From Panagrolaimus kolymaensis (taxonomy: Eukaryota > Nematoda > Chromadorea > Rhabditida > Panagrolaimidae), in the NCBI GenBank assembly GCA_028622995.1, contig JAJQJQ010000013.1, positions 3,596,001-3,660,000 of the forward strand: a DNA stretch of 64,000 nt. The letters are read 5' to 3'. Shown here one piece after another: positions 24,121 to 34,451 of this stretch. Each line of letters opens with the position of its first letter. Within the stretch, counting starts at the first letter, position 1. The position numbers were made by a program, and so were the translations under genes. A model generated the notes under the pieces. That model did no database searches and had not been told where the DNA came from. It worked only from the letters and a program-made list of their open reading frames with translations.

Positions 24121-24395
24121 ATGAACTTCTTCGCTCTCTTCTTTCTTCTTGTTGCCTCCTTTTTGATCATGGGTAATGATGCTTTTGCTCGCAAAAGCCA
24201 CGTATGTTTTTTCTTTCTTAAATTAGAAATCAAAAAACTATAATTAATAATAATAAAAAAAAGTTTCTTTAGAGTGAAGGCGAAATTGATTGGAAACTTT
24301 GTACTACATTAGACCAATTTACAACGTGTCCTCCAGGTAAAGTGTGTGAAGTCAATGATCAAGGCAAAGTTCGATGTAGTGGATTAAAAAAATGA
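24121..24395 (+). CDS. Small secreted Cys-rich peptide 2 (four Cys)
   Basis: Exons 24121..24201 and 24273..24395 encode 67 residues. The signal peptide (MNFFALFFLLVASFLIMGND) is almost the same as in peptide 1; the next residues AFARKSH include a basic site. The mature part has four Cys (WKLCTTLDQFTTCPPGKVCE, then VRCSG) and ends in KK. Signal peptides are conserved while the mature parts differ strongly, the pattern of fast-evolving secreted effectors or defence peptides. The hairpin at 24047..24092 sits in its promoter. Confidence 0.75.
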
Positions 24396-25020
24396 GTTGT
24401 TGTTCTACATTTCTTTACAACAATGTCTCTTGTTTAAAAAAATTGTATCAGTTAAAATAAATTAATTTTAAGTTACGGCAACCAAAAGATTACACATCAA
24501 TAAATAGAATTCATTCGCGTTTTTTAAATTTTGCTACAAAAAAATAGAATATTTTAGGAAAAGCTCAGAAATCAGATAGCTATAAATTTAAAAAAAATAT
24601 ATACTAAAATTAGGAGTTATTTACCAAAAAATATAATTTATTTCGATTGATATTAAGTATGTACAATGCTTGACACTTTACCTAAGTAAAACAGCCATTC
24701 GTGGGCTTTATAAAATTCTTATCCATGGCACAGCGTAATCATAATCAATAAAAGGCGAAATACATACAAATGGCCAAACGCATCGTGCAATTTTTTGATT
24801 TATTAATAACACTTTTTTAATCGTTAACGAAAAATTAAAAATTTGGGAATGGGTTTAAAAAAATCTGTCACAGCCTTTTTTCGAGTTAAATACTCTTCTA
24901 TTTTTTCGTGCAAACAAATTCGAATTTCATCCACAAAACAAAAAATAGCTCTAGAGTAACTTTTTTCCCACCACCTCTTTTCCGCCATGATTACGCTGTA
25001 ATGGGCAAATTTTTTTTTTA
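24396..25020 (+). other. Spacer between peptide genes 2 and 3
   Basis: No gene. The segment TTTATAAAATTCTTATCCATGGC near 24709..24731 recurs as TCTTATAAAATTCTTGTTCATGGC near 25741..25764, before peptide 4, so the duplicated unit includes distant upstream DNA. Confidence 0.45.
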
Positions 25021-25130
25021 CAAAATTTTCCAGAATTTTTAATGTGGAAAAGCTTTTATCGTTATTATGCATAACAATAGTCTAATTCTGTTTAAAAAAT
25101 ATAACACATTTAAAAAATCACTTATATAAA
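25021..25130 (+). promoter_or_regulatory. Conserved upstream element of the peptide genes
   Basis: An element with AAAAGCTTTTA, then CGTTATTATGCATAACAAT and TAGTCT, ends in a TATATAAA box at 25123..25130, 63 bases before the peptide 3 ATG. Counterparts lie at 22929..23010 (peptide 1), 23979..24075 (peptide 2) and 25799..25886 (peptide 4). The spacing to the ATG is similar in all four. In the damaged peptide 4 the box has become TATAGTAA. A shared promoter driving the same tissue is inferred. Confidence 0.55.
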
Positions 25131-25192
25131 AGTGAATGACAAAATCTTTTTTTATAAAAAAATCATTCTCATTGAATCAAATTTAAGAAAAA

Positions 25193-25472
25193 ATGAACTT
25201 CTTTGCTATCTTTTTCCTTCTCGTTGCCTCTTTCTTAATCATTGGCAGTGATGCTTTTGCACGTCGCAAAATCAATATTGTTAGTTTCTTTTTCTTCCTC
25301 CTTTTTTTTTAAATCCCAATGAGACATTTTTATAATGAAAGTTTAACAGGTTTGTAAAGACGGACGTGATACTCCTTGTGTAATGGGTTATCAATGTGGT
25401 CTTGGAACTTATTGCAAATTGATGCTTATTAATGGAAGCTGTCAACCTAAATGTGTACCTTACGATGTCTAA
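25193..25472 (+). CDS. Small secreted Cys-rich peptide 3 (six Cys)
   Basis: Exons 25193..25279 and 25350..25472 encode 69 residues. The signal peptide (MNFFAIFFLLVASFLIIGSD) is shared with peptides 1 and 2; AFARRKINI follows, with a basic cleavage site. The mature part has six Cys (VCKDGRDTPCVMGYQCGLG, TYCKL, SCQPKC) in place of four, so the scaffold changed within the array. Exon 2 is again exactly 123 bases. The donor is GTTAGT. Function is not known; a disulfide-stabilised secreted peptide is certain only at the level of sequence pattern. Confidence 0.75.
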
Positions 25473-25938
25473 AAAAATGATGTAATAACATCTACCAATC
25501 TTTTTTATATAAGTTTAAAAAATTAAATTATTTTAAAGCTGAATGTTTTTATAACTAATAAAAATTCAATAATAAAATTATTTTGTTTCAAAAAATTGTT
25601 TCCTTCTTTTTTTTATGACACGATCTTACGATATGAATAATTTAATACTTAATTGTGTTACCGACTGATCAAACTCTGTTTGATTTTCAACCAGTTTTGC
25701 AGTGAATATAACTTTCGTTCAAACCTTTTTTTGTGTGCCTCTTATAAAATTCTTGTTCATGGCCTAAAATTTCAGCAAAATTTTGCAGAATTTTTTATGT
25801 GGAAAAGCTTTTAGCGTCATTATACATAATAATAGTCTGAAATTCGTATTAAAAAAATAACACATTTAAAAAAATCGCTTATAGTAAAGTGACAAAAATT
25901 TTTCTTTGAAAAAAATCATTGAATTTAGTTTAAAAAAA

Positions 25939-26264
25939 ATGAACTTCTTCGCTGTCATCTATCTTCCTCTTTGTTGCTTCTTTTTTGGCTATTGGAAGTG
26001 AAGCTTTTGCACGTCTAAAACGTCAAGATATTGTAAGATTGATTATTTCGTAAATCCAAAATTATTTCAATAATGAAATTTTAATAGGATTGCGTCCCTT
26101 CTCGCTCTCAGGAAGCTTGTAATGTTGCTTATCATTGTGGCGAAGGAACCGAGTGCAAAATGATTATTATTGATGGTAAATGCCAACCTTATTGTTATGC
26201 TATTGTCCGCCAAAACTTGATAGACATCATCAACAAATTTTTTTTATTAAATATATTTTTTTGA
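25939..26264 (+). pseudogene. Cys-rich peptide 4, frameshifted signal exon
   Basis: Exon 1 25939..26032 is 94 bases where the pattern requires 93: after MNFFAVIY one extra base shifts the frame to a stop at 25999. The other frame shows the expected VASFLAIGSEAFARLKRQDI. Exon 2 starts at 26088 in the right phase and keeps six Cys (SQEACNVAYHCGEGTECKM, then KCQPYC), as in peptide 3. Its normal stop is lost, and the frame runs on about 18 residues to a stop at 26262. The TATA box is also degraded (TATAGTAA). Three independent defects make a pseudogene likely. Confidence 0.75.
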
Positions 26265-27345
26265 TTTGAAAAATCAAACTATTTTTTTTAACGTTTGTTT
26301 AAATTTGCGAATAAAATATTAATCAAAAAATAGGGGTTTTAAAATAACAACTTTTTTCTTCTTTTTTTTAAACGACTTGATTCTACAGTATAAAAAATTC
26401 AAAGGATCCAAATGTTTAATGAAAAAATCAAATAATTAAAGCAAAACACACACATCATCAACTTCCCCTTATTCCTTTTCTTCCATTCTTTACGAATGCA
26501 AATAATAATTCTTTCTATTGTTTAAGCTTCAAGGATTCTTTTTTTTTTTTTTTTTTTGCAATACTACAAATAAAAAATACGTGCATAAAAGCATCCACGC
26601 AAGATCATGCTCATTTTTCTCTTCTTCTTTTTTTGTCTTTTAGAATCAGAAGAAATTCCTTTTTCTTTTCTTCCATATTTTTGTTAACAAAATATAAGAC
26701 AAATAACCAAATCACAAAATTCTGCCACTTAATAATTTTTTCCCTACAATACCTCGAATTTTTGGGTTTAATGCATTCATTTAGTAAAAATATATGTATG
26801 TGTTTTATTTGTTAGTTTCCAAATTTCCACATTTAATTTTTTTATGGAACAAAAAAGACGCGTAGGCTAGGTTTAAACACTTTGTGCATATCCTTGAATG
26901 GAAATGGAGGTGTAGCATCAAATATCTCCTTTTAAAAATGTTCGTAACCTATGTTTTAATTAAAAAATTTTTAATTTACATAAAAAAGCTGATCTGCGGA
27001 AAACTAAAGACGCTTTGAGTAAAAGAAATTTTAAATATTAAACTCCTGAATGCCAGTACGGTAAAATCTAAAATTCTATGATTCTGGTTTTTTTCTAGGT
27101 ATCAACTTGTTTCTTTAATTAAAATTTTTATTACTGTTTATAGCTAAATTTTGAAATTATAAAATGTAATGAAAATGTCAAATCGGACAGGTGTTTTATG
27201 TATTTTCATAAATTTAATACATAACTTCTAATAACAATTTTTTTTATTAAAAATACATAGATTATTAATTTGTTATACTAAACAAATGACTAACATCTTT
27301 TAATCAGTGAATTTTGTTGTTCCATTGAAGGCAGTAAATTTTATC
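26265..27345 (+). other. Intergenic
   Basis: About 1.1 kb without a gene. It has a pure T run of about 22 near 26538 and general low complexity. The short plus-strand frame at 26633..26815 has no coding character. Confidence 0.4.
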
Positions 27346-28389
27346 TCATTTTTTATTTGTACCTACATATGACACAATCTTTGATTGAACAGGTGTTATT
27401 AGAGTTGTTTTCGGTTTAAACGAAAACTTCATAGTTATTATTTCTTTCACCACATTTCGATATGATTTAACCACAGAAACAACTACGATGACATCAATAA
27501 TTGGGAAAAGTTGAACGATGGAAGATGCAATTAAGATTACTGTTGGATAATTAACATCATGCAAAAGTATTAGCACTATCCATAAACCTAATGTTAAACC
27601 AAGACAAAGCGAGACACTTATTTGAGCAAGGAAAGTTTGAAGCATTAAAGAAAATTGTTGTTTAGTTTCTTTTGAAAGTTGAAAATGGGTATTTTTTCCA
27701 TAATTAAAACTTTCTTTAATTAGCCAAATTATTATAATTATATGAAACATAACAGTCATTACTCCAATAAACATAGGTGCTATAAAGTTAAAATCCATTT
27801 GAGATTTAATTAAAAATAGTGATGGTTGAGAATCGAGTAAGAGATTCACATTTTTAACATTTTGAGTTAAAATATCTCGAGCTTTAGCATCATCAATACT
27901 ATTCAATGCAAAATTAATTAATGATACAAAAATAAGTATGGCTGTCAAAACCATGCAACCATAAACTAATATACGAAGGTATTTAGCTCGAGTTTTAGAA
28001 GAATAAACACGAATAATTAAAAAATGCCGTTCAGTCATAGTTGCAAGAAGAATATGAATCATTGGAAAAATAAAGAACACCATCATTACACAACTTAAAC
28101 CAGAAGTTGCCGATGAAAGTGGAGCTGCTATACCCATAGGATAAATAATATTAAATGGAAAAAGTTTAAAAGGTTTTATCAACATAAACATCATTTCTAA
28201 CATTATTGCAATGAAAATGTACGCTAACATAAGAATTCGAAAGGTAAACATTTGTTTTGTGGAACAATGGATAATTAAAAATGCATAAAAGCATTGAGCC
28301 AATATGCTTAAAACAAATGAAAAATAACTACAAATTTTATAAATGTTAATAGTTTCAAAATTTATTATATCTGATACATTATAAATCAT
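27346..28389 (-). CDS. Serpentine 7TM chemoreceptor, Srh/Str-like, single exon
   Basis: An uninterrupted frame of 347 residues starts at ATG 28389 (MIYNVSDIINFETINIYK). It has seven hydrophobic segments. TM3 is followed by TMTERHFLIIRVY, TM6-TM7 read TVILIASSIVQLFPIIDVIV, and the protein passes through VVKSYRNVVKEI into a basic tail. This is the Srh/Str superfamily layout. A fragment containing only the last part lies upstream at 28846..29163, on the same strand. The role as a neuronal chemoreceptor is inferred from the family. Confidence 0.8.
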   Translation of the reverse strand: MIYNVSDIINFETINIYKICSYFSFVLSILAQCFYAFLIIHCSTKQMFTFRILMLAYIFIAIMLEMMFMLIKPFKLFPFNIIYPMGIAAPLSSATSGLSCVMMVFFIFPMIHILLATMTERHFLIIRVYSSKTRAKYLRILVYGCMVLTAILIFVSLINFALNSIDDAKARDILTQNVKNVNLLLDSQPSLFLIKSQMDFNFIAPMFIGVMTVMFHIIIIIWLIKESFNYGKNTHFQLSKETKQQFSLMLQTFLAQISVSLCLGLTLGLWIVLILLHDVNYPTVILIASSIVQLFPIIDVIVVVSVVKSYRNVVKEIITMKFSFKPKTTLITPVQSKIVSYVGTNKK

Positions 28390-28845
28390 TGAAAGAAGAT
28401 TTGAGAGAAATGGGAGTGTAAATTACAAATAAATAAAATTTTTAGATTAACTATTTAGCTTAAAAGCCTATGTGACGATGTGCGTCTATCTATGTAGCTT
28501 TGAAATGAAACTCACACATTAAACAAATAAAAATAGTCACGAGTTTTATATCACCTGTTTTTTTTTTCTGTTAATTCTATAAAAATTTAAATTTTTATTT
28601 TATATAAAATAAAATACACATGCCGTTCTAATAAAATTTGAGAAAGGTGTGACGGCAGTTTCTGTCAAAAAAGAGGCATCTAGTTAGTCATATCAAAAAT
28701 TAAAAACTGTATTTCGAATTTTTTTAATTAAATGTTGTTGATCTATTAAAATTTGAATCCCCAGCTTTGTAAATAATAAATATGTGGTTTTTTTAAACAA
28801 ATAATATTGTTAATTTGAAATTTGAAATTTATTTATCACTTTTTT
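28390..28845 (-). other. Intergenic
   Basis: About 450 AT-rich bases between the receptor start and the tail-only copy. It should hold the receptor promoter. Nothing else seen. Confidence 0.4.
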
Positions 28846-29163
28846 TTATTGAATACGCTTCACAAAAATTGAATTTTGTTGTTTGATCGAAAAGTTTAAA
28901 GTTAGCATTTGTTTCACAACTTTTCGATATGGTTTAACAACAATAATAACTACAATAACATCAATAAAAGGATATAGAAGCATTATACTCGCGGCAATTA
29001 AGCATAATGTTGGATAATTTACATTTGGGACAAGTATTAAAGTTATCCATAGAACAATTGATAAACCCACAGTAAGAGCTGTAACCCCGATACTTATCGA
29101 TGCGATCGATACGATAAAAATTACGTGATTTCTGGAGAGAAAAAATTTTGAAAGTCCATTCAT
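28846..29163 (-). pseudogene. Tail-only copy of an Srh/Str-like receptor
   Basis: The frame reads TVGLSIVLWITLILVPNVNY, PTLCLIAASIMLLYPFIDVI and VVKPYRKVVKQMLTLNFSIK, matching residues of about 235 to 325 of the receptor at 27346..28389. Everything before TM6 is missing, and the upstream sequence (SRNHVIFIVSIASI) is not homologous. It ends normally (VKRIQ stop). A 5'-truncated duplicate. Confidence 0.75.
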
Positions 29164-29341
29164 CTAAGACAAAATTAGGGGAAAGATTAAAAGCTTTAAA
29201 CAGCTAAAAACAATTAACTATTGATAAAGAGAAAAAAGGTGTGTTTCTTAATCTTTTTTTACTTTGCTGTTCTCATTTCTCTTTTAACACATATTTAAGC
29301 CCTAAAAAAACTGATGAAATTTTTTATTACCCTTGAAAACG

Positions 29342-31105
29342 ATGATTTTTTTAAGATCTCTGATTTTATTTTCAATTTTGAACTTTGTTATTTCTGAAAG
29401 CTTGGTTTACAATGATTTCAAACAAAGCAATGTTAGTCAAGATTGTCCAGTGCAAACCAAGGATTTCAAACAAAAAGATGTTTTTCAAGATTGTCCAGGA
29501 CCCACTCCACAACTCAATAATCCAACAACAAAGCTTTTTCCGAAAAATAATAAAATTTCTTCTAAATCAAAAGTGACGAATAAAAATGATGTTTTGAATA
29601 ATTTACGATTCAATGGTTCAAAAATAATTTTAACTAAAGCTAACCCACGATTTGCGATTAGTTTATTTGATATTAAAATAGGTACTCCATTAACTGTTTG
29701 CTTAGAAGATTTACAAAATTTTAATGGACCTATGGAACTCTTTATTCCTGAAGACGTAAATATCTTGGCTTTAACTCAGTACATTTTGTATGATTCTGAT
29801 GGGGTAAATAATTCAAAGGGGCAGTCGTAAGTTATAAATATTTAAATCTTACAAAATAACTTAATAAAATAATCAAATTAAAATTTTAGATTAAGCTTTG
29901 TTAAAACTATCGATAATAATTATTTTGTTTATAAAAACACTATATCAATATCGGGATGCTTTACAATTAAAAACATTGGGGATAAAAATGAAGAATATGC
30001 AGTTTTATTTCGATGGAAGCAAATTCATACCCGTTATTGCATGGGACAAAAAAACATTGGAATCGCTTATATTTTAAGTGATGATTGGATCAAGTTTGAA
30101 GCTACACCGGATGGAGACTGTGAAGTTATAATATTAGCCGATCCATCATCTTTGCTTGTAACTAAAATATTTAGTTTTGGTTATAATTCTGAGGATAATA
30201 TTGTTTTCAAAAGTGGTTTGAATTAGTGTTAAATTACCGACCGAAAAGTCGGTAATTACCGACTTACCGACCGACTTTTTACCGACCGATTTACCGACCG
30301 ACCGTTTTTTTATACCGACATTTTACCGACTTTACCGACCGACAAAATTTTCTACCGACATTTTTTTCTCAAGTTCTTATCAGAATTTGTTTTTCTTAAA
30401 AAGTTAATTGAAATACTAATTTTTTCGATGTTATTATAACTTTAGTATTAGAAAAAATGTATTTTTGACTAAAAACCGAAAGTTTTGTTTATTTTTTAAC
30501 TCGAAAAATTTTTTTATACCGATTTATTACTGACCGATTTACCGACCGACCATATTTTTATACCGACTTTTTACCGACTTTACCGACCGAGAGCAATTTC
30601 CATACCGACAATTTTTTGAATTTACCGACTTTTTTGTCGGTCGGTCGGTAATTTAACACTAGTTTGAATGATAAAACTTTATTTGAAGTTAGGTAAGTTT
30701 AAATATTTTCTTAAACCATTTCAAAACATGTTTGAAGGACAACGACCAGTTAGTTTTTAAGATACTGAAAAAGGGGGGAATTTGATTTAATTGTTGCATG
30801 GCGGGGAAATATTATGCATAGTTTAACGATCCACTTTACATCTGTGGTTTTGTTGTCCATTTTTTCCAACTCTATTATCGTTTGCGATATTTAGTCCGCG
30901 GGTCCTTCGGTTTTTTGTACTTCAAAAAATTAGAAGAAAAAAAGTTTTCACTAATTCGATGCAATTTTTCAATTTTTAAAAAAAACCTTGGTTTTCCTTA
31001 TATCAAAATATTGGGCTTTCTCTAATCTTCTGAAAAATTAATATTTATAGCCAATCAAATATTTCGGAATGGATTAATATTAATGTCCACACACCAGTTT
31101 TGATG
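29342..31105 (+). pseudogene. Broken paralogue of the Thr-rich secreted protein
   Basis: Exon 1 29342..29826 (signal peptide FLRSLILFSILNFVIS; two copies of DFKQ...QDCP) and exon 2 from 29891 match the gene at 13881..16263 with the same intron phases. Exon 2 is cut at SGLN by a 438-base MITE (30224..30661) that supplies a TAG at once. After the MITE the exon resumes exactly (DKTLFEV) and ends at a good donor at 30692. An exon 3 remnant from 31051 reads SEWININVHTPV, then homology stops at about 31105 where it meets the 3' end of a broken serpin-like gene on the other strand. The stalk and anchor exons are absent. Confidence 0.85.
30224..30661. mobile_element. hAT-like MITE inside an exon
   Basis: A 438-base element has perfect inverted ends of at least 21 bases starting TAGTGTTAAATTACCGACCG. 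It is flanked by the 8-bp duplication GTTTGAAT (30216..30223 and 30662..30669). Eight-base duplications and a TAGNG start are features of hAT elements. The inside is rich in ACCGACCG tracts in both orientations and has no ORF. It sits within exon 2 of the gene at 29342, and removing it with one GTTTGAAT copy gives exactly the exon seen in the paralogue. Confidence 0.9.
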
Positions 31106-31106
31106 C

Positions 31107-32009
31107 AGAATACACAGCAACGTCATCAAAGCTTGTATGAGCAGCCATAAAATCGCCTGTTGTATTCTAAAAAAAAAATATAAAATTTTTAAAAAAAACT
31201 TTCGTTTTCAGTAAATAAAAATGTTGCTTTGTCTTGTTAAATTTTTCTTTATTGTTTCCAAAAATTTAATTAATAACTTACTCCAATTACAAACCGGTGA
31301 TCATGAAGTTGGTGGTTGAGTTTTTAGGAAATAAAGAATTTTTTATGGCCTTATAATACATAAAAGTATCTTCCATATCTTGAGCTAAAAAATGACTTAA
31401 AATAAAATATTTAAAATTTAAATTTTTCTTACTTCCAAAATATTGATTCATAATACTTTTTTCTTTTAATCCGCCAAAATATCCAATAAAACTTAGCATA
31501 TAATCTAATGCAAAGGGAGAAAGAGCCCACGATCCTGATTGTTTTTCCGTAAAATAATTTAAATCACCAAAAACTTTAATTTCTTTTTCATGAAATGGAG
31601 TTGGAACAGAAGTGGTAGTCATCATGGCTGTAGGTGTGAAACCAACAATCGAGGTTGTAGAACCATTTGCTTCTGATAAAGATGAATTTTTCACAAAAAT
31701 TTCATTTTCGTTGGGCGAAACAGTACTCAACCCAAAGAATGCAAAAACAAGAGCAAAAACTATAGCCGTAAATAGAAAAAAGCAGCAACAGATAAGAGAA
31801 ATTAGAAGTATCCGTCGTTGAGAAATTAATTTTTGTTTTTGGGTTTCAGATGATTGTAGAAGAAAAATAAGGTTGACTTCTTCTTCATTAGCAACAATCG
31901 AACTTTCACAAGTTTCATGCAAGATTTCAGGGACCTCCGATGATGATCTTTTGCTGATATGACTTGGATTTGAGTAGGAAGCTTTAACATCAAATTTTTT
32001 CTTTGTCAT
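31107..32009 (-). pseudogene. Serpin-like membrane protein, broken copy D
   Basis: Exon 1 from ATG 32009 (MTKKKFDVKASYSNPS) has a cytoplasmic segment, a membrane anchor (RILLISLICCCFFLFTAIVF) and the first serpin helices (GDLNYFTEKQSGSWALSPFA, LDYMLSFIGYFGG) and ends at 31433 with the family donor. Exon 2 starts at 31389 (QDMEDTFMYYKAIKNSLF). One base is missing near 31300, so TNFMITG runs into TAA before the expected FVIG donor. An exon 3 remnant (TTGDFMAAHTSFDDVAVYSA) stops at about 31107; the remaining serpin domain is gone. Copies A, B and C are intact. Confidence 0.8.
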
Positions 32010-33288
32010 ATCGAAGAAAGAGAAAACTGAAAAAAAAAGTAAATTACTTTTTCTTGTAAAAAAATTAAACAACGTGATATTTGGAAATGTAACGGAAAAA
32101 TATAACCACCTTTAAAATTTTTACAAACTCATATTAAAAATATTTATGAATCATTCTTTAAAAAAATCTCCTATAGCTGGCCACTTCCATTTTCGTTCCT
32201 TAAAGCGCAAAGATCAAAAAATCTTATTTAAACTAGCAATCAAAAACAGAAAAAAATGGGACAAATTAACTTTAATTAAGTAATTTTTGGAAAAAGTGCG
32301 ATCCTTATGGAAAATATACTTCAGGAAATACAACAAAAAAATTGGGTAGTTATTCTAAAAGTTTGAATTTTATTTTTTAAGATGGATGTGTGTTCCCATT
32401 TTTTTCTTATTTAAAAAATCTTCTTTCAAAAGCAGCGAATTTTAAAGGAAGAAAAAAGATCGAAAGCAAATATGTAATGATTATTTTGGTTGCCTTTTTT
32501 ATGCGAAAACGAATTTTTTTTGAGCTCAAAAAACTGCCGATATTTTTTTTCTTCATCGCAACACAAACTTTTTTTTGTTTTATTTATTTCCAAATATAAA
32601 ACGACAAACAGACAAGAAAGAAAAGAAAAAAACAATTTGGTAAAAGATCATTGGCATAAAAGAGAAGAGATATTTTTAACATACATATTTTTAAAAGAAA
32701 TAAAAAATACAACAGCAATAAAATTTAGTTGCTGGTTAGCAAAAATTTTTTTTGCATTACTCCATTATTTAAAATATAGATAAAAAAGTGCAGAGAAAAT
32801 ATATAAAAAATGGTAAAATATAAAACTATCAAAAGACAAAGGTTTGAAACAACGATACATGAAAATCAAGAAGGTAGTTTTAAAAATTGTGCATTACAAC
32901 AAAGAAAAATAAAAATTCTTAACATTTTTACGACAGTTTATAAATTTGCTTATTTAAAATGTTTTTCCCCAAAAGTCACTTTTTTATTCCCAACATGACA
33001 CCCTTTTTTAAAAGTCTAATTAATATTTTCAACAACAACTTTAATATTTTTTTTGATTGCATTAATGATAAGTTTACATTCGAAAAATTAATTAGCTTTT
33101 TTTCTTTTGTTTTTCTTTGGCCTTTTTTGCCAATGTCCCTTTCAAAAAAATGATTGATTTTTTTTTTCTTCATTTTGGCGCCATTTTTTCTTTATTTTGT
33201 GCACAGGTGGCCGGCCGGCGACGGCGCATTGACTTTTTTTTTGTTAGTTGATATTGTTTCTATTGTTTTTGATTGTTAGTCTAAAAAA
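32010..33288 (-). other. Intergenic; old promoter of serpin-like copy D
   Basis: No gene. Around 32490..32640, a seg­ment with CGAATTTTTTTTGAGCTC, AAAACTGCCGAT and CAACACAAACTTTTTT parallels 48590..48680 upstream of copy C and 43660..43760 upstream of copy B. Another oddity is a short GC-rich patch at 33206..33233 (GTGGCCGGCCGGCGACGGCG). The several plus-strand frames here look like AT-rich noise. Confidence 0.4.
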
Positions 33289-34379
33289 ATGATTTTGTCT
33301 TTTTTAAAGAAGCTTTTATTTAGTAGAGATCCGCCGCCGACTATTACTTTACTTGATATTAATGATAAAAACAATTCTTCTTCTTCTTCCGAAATTCTTC
33401 CAAACAACAACCAAAAAATAAATTTTGAAGATACTTTAAAAAATCAAAAATTTGCTTTACCTGAATATATTCTTGAACGATTATTAAACACAACAAATGG
33501 AGAACTTTATGATAAACTTATTCGAACATGCAAATATTTTTATTCACAAAATCGCAAAGTTACTGTAAGCCATTTTCGAATTAGTTATTCTGATTTGCCT
33601 TCGTCCTTAAAAAAATCTTATGTTAAAAGGTTTTCAACTTGTTCTTATTCATTGCCTCCAAAAATTTGGATAATCGACGAGTTTCATTTTAATTTATACG
33701 AATCCTTTGAATTGAAAAAAATTATTCCAAATATTTATCGATGCGATGCCGCTTCGGTCTATTTTGGGAATGCAAAATTATCCGAAAATGAATTCAATTT
33801 TATTATTAATCCAAACACGGTGAAAGATCTTTATTTGGATTGTGTAAAAGTTTTTGATTCTAATGGTTGCGAACTTAATCTAACTCAAATTATTTCAAAA
33901 GTTCCAAATGCAACAAAAATTGGGTAATCAGCTTTTTTTATTATTGTTTTTGGCGCCCAAAAATGATTGAAAAAATGAAATGACAAACATAAAATCTCCT
34001 TTCAAAAAATGCATATGTAAAAGTCTTTAAGTTTTTTTAGTTTTTATCTCGGCTTTGGACTTCCAAACCAAACAGAAAATTTTTCATCGATATTATTGAA
34101 TGCCAAAATTGAATCATTTTAAATTGTTAATGTTCGAGAAAAGTTTGATGTGGCTGATTATTTTCAGTTTCTTGAAGTATGTTTTTTTCTACATAAAAAA
34201 ATTATAGACCAAAAATAACTTCGACTTTATTTTAGGAAAACATTGCTGAAAAAGGAAACCTTATCCTTCATTATCATCCTGGAGCGAGTGAAAAAATAAT
34301 TCAAAATGCTAAAATTGCTTTCCGCGATTTCACAAACAAATCACAAAATAAACCGAAAATTAAATTCGATTGTCAGTAA
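33289..34379 (+). pseudogene. F-box-like family protein with one in-frame TAA
   Basis: Exons 33289..33923, 34041..34176 and 34236..34379 join in phase. The protein starts MILSFLKKLLFSRDPPP, has an F-box-like helix pair (FALPEYILERLLNTTNGELY, DKLIRTCKYFYSQ) and then the family core (IIPNIYRCDAASVYFGN, LSENEFNFIINPNTVKDLYL). Exon 2 contains TAA at 34120-34122 (AKIESF stop IVNVREKF) while everything after is open and well conserved (KFDVADYFQFLE, GNLILHYHPGASEKIIQNA). F-box proteins recruit substrates to SCF ubiquitin ligases; in this expanded nematode family the targets are unknown. Either a recent pseudogene, a truncated product or a wrong base. Confidence 0.6.
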
Positions 34380-34451
34380 TTTTTTTTTTTATATGTGTTA
34401 ACAACAAAATGTTTTATTATTGTAAAATCAATTTTTTTATGTTGCTTTTTA

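Noticed and set aside
23061..26264. Calling the Cys-rich peptides toxins or named antimicrobial peptides
   Set aside because: Cys spacing does not match a family I can name, so only 'secreted Cys-rich peptide' is supported.
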